A stretch of 7,874 nucleotides of DNA from assembly GCA_035295665.1 (NCBI GenBank), contig DATGIQ010000616.1, positions 1-7,874 on the forward strand. The letters are read 5' to 3'. The notes under the pieces were generated by a model. That model had not been told where the DNA came from. It made no database searches and saw only the letters and a program-made list of their open reading frames with translations. The translations under genes and the position numbers were made by a program. Shown here one piece after another: positions 1-6,110 of this stretch (the stretch's first letter is position 1; each line of letters begins with the position of its first letter). Source of the stretch: DATGIQ01 sp035295665. Its GTDB lineage: Bacteria > Planctomycetota > Planctomycetia > Gemmatales > Gemmataceae.

Positions 1-195
1 TTGAACAATTCGCAGAATAACCTCTGGGTGGGCTACGAGCTGGCGGTCATGCTCAGCAGCGGCAGCAATTCACTGTCCGCCGCACAGGTCACGACCCTCT
101 TCGGCACGGTCGATGGTGGCACCAGTGGCAACAACAGCTACCTCGGGCAGGGCAGCAATCAGGGCTACGCCCTCTACGACTTCCTCGGAAACTAA
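1..195 (+). CDS. 3' end of an unrecognised Ser/Gly/Asn-rich protein (partial)
   Basis: The reading frame is open from the first base and ends at a TAA (193-195). The first codon is TTG, but nothing upstream is visible, so this is most likely the C-terminal 64 residues of a longer protein. The residues are rich in Ser, Gly, Asn and Thr with few charges, which suits an extracellular or cell-surface protein. The segment ends in GYALYDFLGN. No domain could be recognised. Codon use is GC-rich and similar to the clear genes downstream, which supports real coding. It could be the tail of a secreted, repeat-containing planctomycete protein, but that is inference only. Confidence 0.5.
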   Translation: MNNSQNNLWVGYELAVMLSSGSNSLSAAQVTTLFGTVDGGTSGNNSYLGQGSNQGYALYDFLGN

Positions 196-196
196 A

Positions 197-291
197 CGGG
201 TGGCAGGTGGTGGGAAAAGAAATAGGGAGCAGCCAGAGAACGCTACGGTCTCTTCTCCCGCCACGCGCCACCCGCCACCCGCCACCCGGCA
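197..291. repeat. Heptanucleotide tandem repeat with a paired upstream arm (imperfect hairpin)
   Basis: Five 7-base units run back to back at 257-291: CCCGCCA, CGCGCCA, CCCGCCA, CCCGCCA, CCCGGCA. An upstream arm at 197-223 is the imperfect reverse complement of 248-274, with 21 of 27 positions matching and a 24-nt loop (224-247). Two of the mismatches would be G-U pairs in RNA. The structure begins 2 nt after the stop of the upstream gene, so it could act as a transcript-end hairpin, but no T tract follows. It also resembles the short tandemly repeated heptamers known from cyanobacteria and some other bacteria, or a small palindromic dispersed element. Copy number in the genome cannot be judged from here. 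Confidence 0.6.
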
Positions 292-391
292 CATCTACGA
301 CCAGCGCGAACTCAAACGAATGTCCGAGTTGGCCAAAGCCTTGCAAGCTGCCAACTTGCCGAATGCTATCTACCGCGAAACTCCCGGGTGA
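290..391 (+). pseudogene. Short protein-like fragment without a convincing start
   Basis: Directly after the heptamer array the frame starting at base 290 reads like a natural amphipathic C-terminus, with the core RELKRMSELAKALQAANLP, and stops at TGA 389-391. Upstream the frame runs through the repeat, so a genuine start is unlikely there. An internal ATG at 320 would give only 23 residues and has no clear SD. A 6-bp hairpin (CGGGTG 385-390, CACCCG 395-400, loop AAGC) sits on the stop codon, as at some gene ends. I read it as a possible gene remnant whose 5' part was replaced by the repeat. It may equally be chance reading in GC-rich DNA. Confidence 0.22.
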
Positions 392-517
392 AGCCACCCG
401 AATCCCCGATGGCTAAAATGATCTTTAATTGGCTTGTTAAAAACCCGGCGAGCCAAGGGTGTTCGTCCCCGGAGGGAGTCGGGCTGGAAAGCCCAATCCA
501 CGTGAAGAGGTTCGCTC
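392..517. other. Leader region of the ABC permease gene
   Basis: This stretch holds no gene. It has a locally AT-rich patch at 413-447 with a TAAAAT hexamer (414-419), but no good -35 element at the right distance, so I do not call a promoter. A small hairpin, GGGCT-GGAA-AGCCC (481-494), has a GNRA-type loop and lies 11 nt upstream of the SD sequence. The SD is AGAGG at 506-510. Confidence 0.4.
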
Positions 518-1918
518 GTGAGAAAAGCGTATCGTACCATGCGCATGGCCATCGCCGCCCTGCGCCGCAATATTATGCGCTCCGTGCTAACCACCTTGGG
601 CATCGTCATTGGCGTCGGCGCGGTCATCACGATGATGGAGATTGGCAAGGGCTCCTCGATGGCCGTGGAGCAAACCATCGCCAGCATGGGCGCGAATAAC
701 CTCCTCGTCCGACCGGGCACGGCATCCAGCGGCGGGGTCTCGCTCGGAAGCGGGAGCATCATCACGCTCACCCCCCAGGATGCGGACGCGATCATGCGTG
801 AGTGCCCCGCGGTCGACGCCGTGGCCCCGGTGGTGCGGGTACGCACGCAGGTGGTCTACGGCCACCGCAACTGGGTGCCCGTGTACATCTACGGCACAAC
901 TCCCTCCTTCCTCGATGTGCGTGACTGGGAAGATATGGAAGAGGGGGATCCGTTCACCGACCGTGACGTGCTGGCGGGCGCCAAGGTGTGCCTGCTCGGC
1001 CAAACTGTGGTCCGCGAGCTGTTCGGGGAAGAGTCTCCCATTGGCAAAGAGATCCGCGTTCAGAATGTGGCCTTCCGCGTGGTGGGCGTTCTCAGCCGCA
1101 AGGGCGCTAACATGATGGGCATCGATCAAGACGATATTGTGCTGGCGCCGTGGACGACCATCAAATACCGGGTGGCGGGAGTATCGGCCTCCACCGAAAA
1201 CCAAAGCGCCGGCTCTGCGGCCGCAAACCAGCCGGGGCAGGTATCCGTTACGGTAAACAGTTTGAGTCAGCTCTACCCAACTTCGAGCTACCAAGCCCTG
1301 ATCTACCCGCAAGCTTCGGTGAACGAATTGGCCGACACGCCCCAGCCGATCCGCTTTACCAACGTGGATCAGATCCTCGTGCAGGCCGCGTCCACCCCCG
1401 AGATCCATACGGCCATCCGGCAAATGACAGCCTTGCTGCACGAGCGACATCATATCCGCGCCGGCCAGCCCGATGATTTCTATATCCGCGACATGACCGA
1501 AATGAGCATGGCTCTGGCCTCGACCTCGAATCTGATGGCCGCCCTTCTCCTCGGCGTTGCCCTCATCTCGCTGATCGTGGGCGGGGTGGGCATCATGAAC
1601 ATTATGCTCGTTTCGGTCACGGAACGAACCAAGGAGATCGGCCTGCGGATGGCAGTCGGGGCTCGTGCCAAGGATATTCTGCGGCAGTTTCTCGTGGAGG
1701 CCGTTGTGCTCTGTCTCCTCGGCGGGGCCATGGGGATACTCTTCGGACGAGCCGGATCGTTCGTCTTCCGCGTGCTCCTGCATTGGCCCACGGAGACGTC
1801 GCTGGGAGCCATTATCGCGGCGGTGGTCGTGTCGGCCACAGTGGGCGTCGTGTTCGGCTATTATCCGGCGTGGAAGGCGTCGCGGCTGGATCCGATCGAA
1901 GCGCTGCGGTATGAGTAA
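518..1918 (+). CDS. ABC transporter permease, MacB/FtsX type
   Basis: This 466-residue inner-membrane protein has the layout of a MacB-type permease half without the fused ATPase. TM1 is at about residues 22-45 (core TLGIVIGVGAVITM). The MacB-like periplasmic core domain spans about 46-335. The FtsX-type C-terminal domain has TM segments near 340-366, 391-415 and 428-450. The cytoplasmic loop TERTKEIGLRMAVGAR (368-383) and the ending ASRLDPIEALRYE are hallmarks of the family. The GTG start is chosen because AGAGG lies 7 nt upstream and residues before TM1 fit family members. Such permeases work with a separate ATPase and usually an HlyD-like adaptor in mechanotransmission or efflux, but neither is encoded next to it here. 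The substrate is unknown. A stretch at about 223-283 looks like an insertion relative to E. coli MacB. Confidence 0.93.
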   Translation: MRKAYRTMRMAIAALRRNIMRSVLTTLGIVIGVGAVITMMEIGKGSSMAVEQTIASMGANNLLVRPGTASSGGVSLGSGSIITLTPQDADAIMRECPAVDAVAPVVRVRTQVVYGHRNWVPVYIYGTTPSFLDVRDWEDMEEGDPFTDRDVLAGAKVCLLGQTVVRELFGEESPIGKEIRVQNVAFRVVGVLSRKGANMMGIDQDDIVLAPWTTIKYRVAGVSASTENQSAGSAAANQPGQVSVTVNSLSQLYPTSSYQALIYPQASVNELADTPQPIRFTNVDQILVQAASTPEIHTAIRQMTALLHERHHIRAGQPDDFYIRDMTEMSMALASTSNLMAALLLGVALISLIVGGVGIMNIMLVSVTERTKEIGLRMAVGARAKDILRQFLVEAVVLCLLGGAMGILFGRAGSFVFRVLLHWPTETSLGAIIAAVVVSATVGVVFGYYPAWKASRLDPIEALRYE

Positions 1919-1967
1919 GCGGCTCGACCATCGGTCGCCATGACCGCTCTCTTGCCGGTCCGCAAGT

Positions 1968-2362
1968 AGCACCGGGAGGGGACCCTATTCCGTGACGGTG
2001 GGGGATTTCAACGGTGAGGGCTTCCTCGACCTCGCCGCGGTGATCGGGGTCGTGTGCGCGCGCTCCTCGGCAACGGCGCTGGCCCCTTCCAGACCACCCC
2101 GGTAAGCTCCATCGCTGGGACCGAATCCATAGCCCCGGGCGGGAGCTATCTATCTCCCGTGGCGGTAGGGATTTTCAACGGCGACGGCTCGCCCGACCTG
2201 GCCGCCGCCAACCTGTCGGGTGCCGTATCGATCCTGCTCTACGATGGCGCTACGCCACAATCCAAAAAGAATCTTCGCCTCCTGTCCGCCCCGTTCGCTT
2301 GGTGTATTCGGCGGGGGATTGGGACCCCGACGATTCATCCTCTTCACTCATGGATGAGCTGA
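1968..2362 (+). pseudogene. Frameshifted remnant of an FG-GAP/VCBS-repeat protein
   Basis: Two FG-GAP/VCBS-like repeats can be read, but in different frames. The first (1983-2046) gives PYSVTVGDFNGEGFLDLAAV. The second half of that repeat and the next repeat continue in another frame from about 2045: ALLGNGAGPFQ, then SPVAVGIFNGDGSPDLAAAN and SGAVSILL. DxNxDG-like loops typical of calcium-binding beta-propeller blades are visible, with one Asp replaced (GIFNGDG). Family resemblance fades after about 2260, and the frame ends at TGA 2360-2362 with an unrelated tail. There is no start codon with an SD. These are probably the leftovers of a large secreted repeat protein, a type abundant in planctomycetes. 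A sequencing or assembly indel near 2040-2050 could explain the shift, but not the missing rest of the gene. Confidence 0.72.
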
Positions 2363-2421
2363 TACGGCTATCCAGAAGCATTCGCCCGCTGCCGCCTTTC
2401 AACACATGGGGGGTTGATTCC

Positions 2422-2739
2422 ATGGATCTCCTATTGATCGCCAGCGCCGCCTTGGCCTTTGCCATCGGCGGGATCTTCATGAAGCTCTCCGTGGGACTGT
2501 CCCGGCTGGGGCCGAGTGTTTGGTTGTTTCTTTGTTTCGCCGCCGGGGCGATTTGCCAAACGCTCGCCTTGCGGAGGTCTGATCTGGGAGTCGCTTACCT
2601 GTTCGTGCTCGGTCTGGAAGCGGTCCTCGCCTTTGTGTTCGGCGTGTGGTTTTTCCGCGAGGCGTGCTCCCTGACGAAAATTGCCGGCGTCGCCGCCGTG
2701 GTGATCGGCATCCTGTTGCTGCATGCCGACCATTTCTAA
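2422..2739 (+). CDS. SMR-family small membrane transporter (candidate diamine exporter)
   Basis: This 105-residue protein has four predicted TM helices at about 3-20, 31-49, 56-76 and 84-101, the size and topology of the small multidrug resistance family. Family signatures include FMKLSVGLSRLGPSV (19-33), matching the EmrE segment LMKFSEGFTRLWPSV, and GVAYLFVLGLEAVLAF (56-71) at the TM3 position. The ATG at 2422 is chosen over an in-frame ATG at 2299 because it gives the family length and has a G-rich SD (2408-2413) 8 nt upstream. The essential TM1 glutamate of EmrE (E14) is replaced by F13, and the TM3 tryptophan is absent. Instead E66 lies inside TM3. It is 40 nt upstream of the diaminobutyrate aminotransferase gene, so export of 1,3-diaminopropane is a reasonable guess by analogy with the SMR spermidine exporter MdtJI. 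The substrate is not proven by sequence. Confidence 0.83.
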   Translation: MDLLLIASAALAFAIGGIFMKLSVGLSRLGPSVWLFLCFAAGAICQTLALRRSDLGVAYLFVLGLEAVLAFVFGVWFFREACSLTKIAGVAAVVIGILLLHADHF

Positions 2740-2763
2740 TGGAAACAACCGTTCGCCTTATCT

Positions 2764-2771
2764 GGAAGGGA
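2764..2771 (+). promoter_or_regulatory. Ribosome binding site of the aminotransferase gene
   Basis: GAAGGGAA lies 8 nt before the ATG at 2780. It sits inside the 40-nt gap after the SMR stop, which contains no terminator or promoter-like element. This supports co-transcription of the two genes. Confidence 0.55.
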
Positions 2772-2779
2772 ACTGAGTC

Positions 2780-4147
2780 ATGCTGCGTAACCTATCGCGC
2801 CATCCGGCACAATACTACCTGGATCGACAGCAACGCTTCGAATCCAACGCACGGACCTACCCGCGCCGACTCCCCCTGGCCGTCCAAAAAGCTCAAGGGG
2901 TGTACATCACCGATGTGGACGGCCGAGTGTACCTGGATTGCCTGGCTGGGGCCGGCACCCTGGCTCTGGGGCATAATCATCCCGTGGTGGTCGAGGCGAT
3001 CCGGCGGCACCTGGAAGACGGCTGTCCGATGCACACGTTGGACCTGACCACGCCGACCAAGGACCAGTTCGTAGAAGAGTTGTTCGCCAGTTTGCCGCCG
3101 GCGTTCGCTTCCCGAGCCAAGATTCAATTCTGTGGGCCGACCGGAGCCGACGCGGTTGAAGCCGCCTTGAAGCTCGTGAAAACCACAACCGGCCGGCGTT
3201 CGATCCTGGCCTTCCAGGGCGGCTATCATGGGCAGACGCACGGCACGCTGGCGCTGATGGGGAACCTGGGCCCCAAGATACCGGTAACCGGGTTAATGCC
3301 CGATGTCCATTTCCTTCCCTACCCCTATACGTACCGTTGCCCGTTCGGCTGCCGCGTCTGTGACGGCGGCCACTGTAGCAGCTACGTGGAGAACTTGTTG
3401 GAGGATCCCGAGAGCGGCATTCCACGGGCGGCGGCCATGATCCTGGAAATCGTCCAGGGAGAAGGGGGCAGCATCCCCGCTCCGGACGATTGGCTGCGCG
3501 ACATTCGCCGCATCACCCGCGAACGGCACATCCCGCTGATCGTCGATGAGATCCAAACCGGCTGGGGCCGAACCGGCAAACTGTACGCATTGGAGCATGC
3601 GGACATCGTGCCCGATGTGCTCGTTCTTTCCAAAGCCATCGGCGGCGGGCTCCCGCTGGCGGTGCTGGTCTACGATGAAGCGCTCGATACGTGGAAACCG
3701 GGGGCGCATACCGGCACGTTTCGCGGCAATCAGTTGGGCATGGCCGCCGGCCTGGCAACGCTTCGTTATCTCATTGCGAACGAGATTCCGGCTCATGCGG
3801 CGCGGATGGGGCAACAGCTGCGGCAACGACTTGGGGAGTTGCAAAAGGATCATGCCTGCATCGGCGATGTGCGCGGGCACGGTTTGATGCTGGGCATGGA
3901 AATCGTCAACCGAGAGCGGGTGGATCGATGGGACAGGCCCGCGCCCGATGGCGCCAAGGCCCGCCGCATCCAGCACGAGTGTTTCCAGCGTGGCCTGATC
4001 CTCGAAGTGGGCGGCCGTCATGGCAGCGTGCTGCGTTTCCTTCCACCCCTGATCATTACTGCTGCCGAAATCGACACCGTGTGTGGCCGCGTCGGCGATG
4101 CCTTGCAAGCGCTGACGGCGAATCCCCGGGAGGTGGTTTGTGTTTGA
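2780..4147 (+). CDS. dat: L-2,4-diaminobutyrate--2-oxoglutarate aminotransferase
   Basis: This 455-residue class III (fold type I) PLP-dependent aminotransferase has the normal family length. It shows the GPTGADAVEAALK phosphate-binding region (119-131), GYHG (148-151), IVDEIQTGWGRTG (254-266) with D256 for the pyridine nitrogen, LSKAIGGGLPLA with Schiff-base K285, GTFRGNQ (312-318), and LRFLPPL with R419 for the alpha-carboxylate. GPTGADAVEAA and the YPY..RCPFG segment match diaminobutyrate aminotransferases such as Acinetobacter Dat and rhizobactin RhbA. Expected reaction: L-aspartate 4-semialdehyde + L-glutamate to L-2,4-diaminobutyrate + 2-oxoglutarate, in the cytosol. The ddc-type decarboxylase, which overlaps it by 8 nt, strengthens this call over ornithine, GABA or lysine aminotransferase. 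A four-cysteine cluster, C187, C191, C194 and C199, is unusual for the family as I know it. Confidence 0.9.
   Translation: MLRNLSRHPAQYYLDRQQRFESNARTYPRRLPLAVQKAQGVYITDVDGRVYLDCLAGAGTLALGHNHPVVVEAIRRHLEDGCPMHTLDLTTPTKDQFVEELFASLPPAFASRAKIQFCGPTGADAVEAALKLVKTTTGRRSILAFQGGYHGQTHGTLALMGNLGPKIPVTGLMPDVHFLPYPYTYRCPFGCRVCDGGHCSSYVENLLEDPESGIPRAAAMILEIVQGEGGSIPAPDDWLRDIRRITRERHIPLIVDEIQTGWGRTGKLYALEHADIVPDVLVLSKAIGGGLPLAVLVYDEALDTWKPGAHTGTFRGNQLGMAAGLATLRYLIANEIPAHAARMGQQLRQRLGELQKDHACIGDVRGHGLMLGMEIVNRERVDRWDRPAPDGAKARRIQHECFQRGLILEVGGRHGSVLRFLPPLIITAAEIDTVCGRVGDALQALTANPREVVCV
4128..4142 (+). promoter_or_regulatory. SD and GTG start of ddc embedded in the end of dat
   Basis: GGGAGG (4128-4133) is followed after 6 nt by GTG (4140-4142), which lies upstream of the dat TGA (4145-4147). 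The strong SD decides this GTG as the start and implies translational coupling of the two enzymes. Confidence 0.8.
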
Positions 4148-5633
4148 GACTGATTTTCTTACCCGCAACGCCGACAGCTTCAGCGCCTACCAACAGGCCG
4201 TTCGTAAGGCTGCGGCCACTTTGGTAGATGCCATGCCGGAGCAACCGTACAGTGGGAGGAGCCCCGCGGAGCTGACCGACCTCCTGGGCGTCGAGCTTGG
4301 TGGGGCGGCCGCGCAGGAGCTGGATACGGTCTTGCGCCGAGTGCAAACGATCATCCGGCATTCCATCGTCCCCTCTCACCCCCATACGGCCGCCCACCTT
4401 CACTGCCCGCCGCTGATTGCTTCCTTGGCCGCGGAGGCCATCGTCTGTGGGCTGAATCAGTCGATGGACTCCTTCGATCAAGCGCCGGCTGCCACGATGG
4501 TGGAACAGGGCATGATTCAGGCGCTGTGCCGCCGGGCCGGGCTGCCCGCCACCGCGGCGGGAACGTTTACCGCCGGTGGCACGCAGTCCAACTACATGGG
4601 GCTATGGCTGGCCCGCGATGCATATCTCCATGCACACGACCAATGGTCGGCTCAGAAACAGGGCTTGCCCCCGGAAGCGCGCCGATTTCGCATCCTGTGC
4701 TCGGAAGCGGCTCACTTTACCGTGGAGAAGTCGGCGGCGCAACTTGGATTGGGGACCGATGCCGTCCTGCGCGTGCCGGTCGATAGCGCCTTTCGTATGT
4801 CCGTAGCCGATCTCCAGGCCCGGCTGGAGCAGTTACAGCGGCAGGCGCTCGTGCCCATTGCCATTGTCGCCACGGCCGGCACCACCGATTTTGGTTCCAT
4901 CGACCCGCTCGCGGAGATCGCCGAGCTGGCACGGGCCTGCGGAGCGTGGTTCCATGTCGATGCGGCATACGGCGGGGCCCTGCTCTTCTCCTCCCAGCAC
5001 GCCGACCGGCTGCGCGGCCTCGAGCTGGCCGATTCGCTCACGATGGACTTCCACAAACTCTTCTGGCAGCCGATCAGCTGCGGGGCATTCCTCCTCCGGG
5101 ACGCAGCGCACTTTGAACGGATCAAGCTGCATGCGGACTACCTGAATCCGGAAGGTCACGCGGAGGAGGGAATTCCCGATCTGGTCACGCGCTCCCCCTT
5201 GACGACGCGCCGATTCGATGCCCTCAAACTTTGGGTTTCCCTGCAAGTGCTGGGAAGCAGCAAGCTGGCTGCGCTGATCGACCAGACGCTTCAGCAGGCG
5301 CAAGAGGCGGCCGCGCTGATCCGCCGGCACAAGGAGTTGGAGCTGCTCAGCCAACCGACCCTCGGCTGCGTCCTCTTCCGTTACCGGCCGCAGCATTCCT
5401 CCACGGATATCGATGCCCTCAACCAAGCGATCCGCCGGCGCTTATTCGAGGATGGCCAAGCGGTCATCGGCCAGACGTGCATCCGCGGGGAGAGATGGCT
5501 GAAGCTGACCTTGCTGAACCCCTGCACACAAGCGCACCACCTTATGGATTTGCTCGAACAGGTTGCTCAGCAAGGCATCCGTTTGGAACCAGATTTCACC
5601 CCCTCTGCAAGATCCTGGCGGATACGCCGATGA
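4140..5633 (+). CDS. ddc: L-2,4-diaminobutyrate decarboxylase
   Basis: This 497-residue group II PLP-dependent decarboxylase is close to the usual length (about 490-510) of diaminobutyrate decarboxylases. Landmarks are GTFTAGGTQSN (141-151), the SEAAHFTVEKSA segment with the ring-stacking H192, FHVDAAYGG (271-279) with D274 for the pyridine nitrogen, and TMDFHKLFWQP with Schiff-base K306. The C-terminal small domain includes ERWLKLTLLNPCT (451-463). DFHKxFxQPISC is the pattern I associate with diaminobutyrate decarboxylases (Acinetobacter Ddc, RhbB) rather than aromatic amino acid decarboxylases. The expected product is 1,3-diaminopropane plus CO2. Its overlap with the dat-type gene supports the substrate. 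The diamine could be an end product, a precursor of norspermidine-type polyamines, or a siderophore building block. None of those downstream genes is in the window. Confidence 0.9.
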   Translation: MFETDFLTRNADSFSAYQQAVRKAAATLVDAMPEQPYSGRSPAELTDLLGVELGGAAAQELDTVLRRVQTIIRHSIVPSHPHTAAHLHCPPLIASLAAEAIVCGLNQSMDSFDQAPAATMVEQGMIQALCRRAGLPATAAGTFTAGGTQSNYMGLWLARDAYLHAHDQWSAQKQGLPPEARRFRILCSEAAHFTVEKSAAQLGLGTDAVLRVPVDSAFRMSVADLQARLEQLQRQALVPIAIVATAGTTDFGSIDPLAEIAELARACGAWFHVDAAYGGALLFSSQHADRLRGLELADSLTMDFHKLFWQPISCGAFLLRDAAHFERIKLHADYLNPEGHAEEGIPDLVTRSPLTTRRFDALKLWVSLQVLGSSKLAALIDQTLQQAQEAAALIRRHKELELLSQPTLGCVLFRYRPQHSSTDIDALNQAIRRRLFEDGQAVIGQTCIRGERWLKLTLLNPCTQAHHLMDLLEQVAQQGIRLEPDFTPSARSWRIRR

Positions 5634-5833
5634 CTGTCGACGAGCGACTCATCGACCTGCTCATGCAGGCAGAAGAGCTGCGCCAGTTCGGGCGATCGGT
5701 CGATGCTGCCCAGCTGTGCTGGAACTCGCCGGAATTGCAGCCGGCGTTGGAACAGCTCCTCGGCGGAATGCCCGCGCTGGAAAACCTCCTCACGCACATG
5801 GCCAGCTGCGGGATTCACCCAGCCCATTTGTGA
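5630..5833 (+). CDS. 67-aa protein like the N-terminal segment of planctomycete Ser/Thr kinases
   Basis: The ATG overlaps the ddc stop as ATGA (5630-5633), a classic translational-coupling arrangement. The protein is helical, with a leading stretch ERLIDLLMQAEELRQFGRSV (residues 5-24), then a Cys-x-x-x-Pro-Glu-Leu step (30-36) and LEQLLGGMPALENLL (40-54). From memory this matches the short segment preceding the kinase domain in many Gemmata-type kinases (LxxLLxxWEELRxxGxxVxxEELCxxxPELxxxL). No kinase domain follows, because the frame closes at TGA 5831-5833. It may be a stand-alone small adaptor made with the decarboxylase, or the stump of a kinase gene deleted after its first 70 codons. Codon use matches the neighbours. 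Function is unknown. Confidence 0.6.
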   Translation: MTVDERLIDLLMQAEELRQFGRSVDAAQLCWNSPELQPALEQLLGGMPALENLLTHMASCGIHPAHL

Positions 5834-6058
5834 ACGCTTCAAGAAAATCTGGGGAAGACTGAATAGTTTGCCGGGTGTGGAACCCAAACGCCCTTCCGAG
5901 GCGAAAATAATGATCTTGGGTATATCACGATACATACGCTCACATGTGATGTTCGGTATACAAAACGGAAACTTTGAATGAAAATCTAAAAAAAGGATTG
6001 ACAGGGTAAGTGCGGGAGGTTAATTTTCCTCGGTATATCGGCCTCTTCTCTGTTCCGG
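5834..6058. other. AT-richer intergenic stretch between the two clusters
   Basis: No convincing gene is visible. Bases 5901-6030 are clearly more AT-rich than the surroundings. They include a 10-bp palindrome TCACATGTGA (5940-5949), the octamer GGTATATC twice (5919-5926 and 6032-6039) and an A7 run (5988-5994). This composition suits a regulatory region. Confidence 0.45.
5998..6026 (+). promoter_or_regulatory. Candidate sigma70-type promoter
   Basis: A perfect TTGACA (5998-6003) is followed after 17 nt by TAATTT (6021-6026), a 3-of-6 match to TATAAT. GTTAAT at 6019-6024 matches 4 of 6 but with a 15-nt spacer. The A-rich run just upstream could serve as an UP element. Transcription would start near 6033 and meet the terminator at 6059-6095 almost at once. 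Planctomycete promoters are poorly characterised, so this is tentative. Confidence 0.45.
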
Positions 6059-6095
6059 CCCCGCCGCTTCGCACCTGCGAACGGCGGGGTTTTTT
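6059..6095 (+). terminator. Strong rho-independent terminator
   Basis: CCCCGCCG (6059-6066) pairs perfectly with CGGCGGGG (6082-6089). Inside, TTCGCA (6068-6073) pairs with TGCGAA (6076-6081) around a 2-nt CC turn (in practice a slightly larger loop), with one unpaired C at 6067. Six Ts follow (6090-6095). The 14-bp stem plus T6 is a textbook intrinsic terminator for + strand transcription. It would end read-through from the SMR-dat-ddc cluster or a short transcript from the promoter just upstream. Confidence 0.88.
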
Positions 6096-6110
6096 GACCT
6101 TCACATAAAG

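Noticed and set aside
257..291. CRISPR-like array
   Set aside because: The units are 7 nt and contiguous with no spacers, so this is a simple tandem repeat.
587..1972. Long antisense reading frame (461 codons) across the ABC permease
   Set aside because: It mirrors the clear MacB/FtsX gene on the other strand. Its translation is rich in His, Arg, Asp and Gly with no domain, as expected for a GC-rich shadow frame.
2299..2421. N-terminal extension of the SMR protein from ATG 2299
   Set aside because: The 41 extra residues are hydrophilic and lie partly in the FG-GAP remnant. The ATG at 2422 gives the normal SMR length and has an SD-like G run.
3293..4168. Antisense reading frame (291 codons) inside the aminotransferase gene
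   Set aside because: The + strand carries every catalytic motif of the aminotransferase. The antisense translation shows no family features.
5940..5949. Palindrome TCACATGTGA as a regulator binding site
   Set aside because: It is only 10 bp, and its half-sites are in the opposite order to a CRP/FNR-type site. A single short palindrome is not enough to call an operator.
5703..5981. Reading frame of 92 codons running into the AT-rich gap
   Set aside because: Its first half overlaps the 67-aa ORF in another frame with Arg/Ser/Trp-rich shadow composition. There is no SD, and the tail has no recognisable features.
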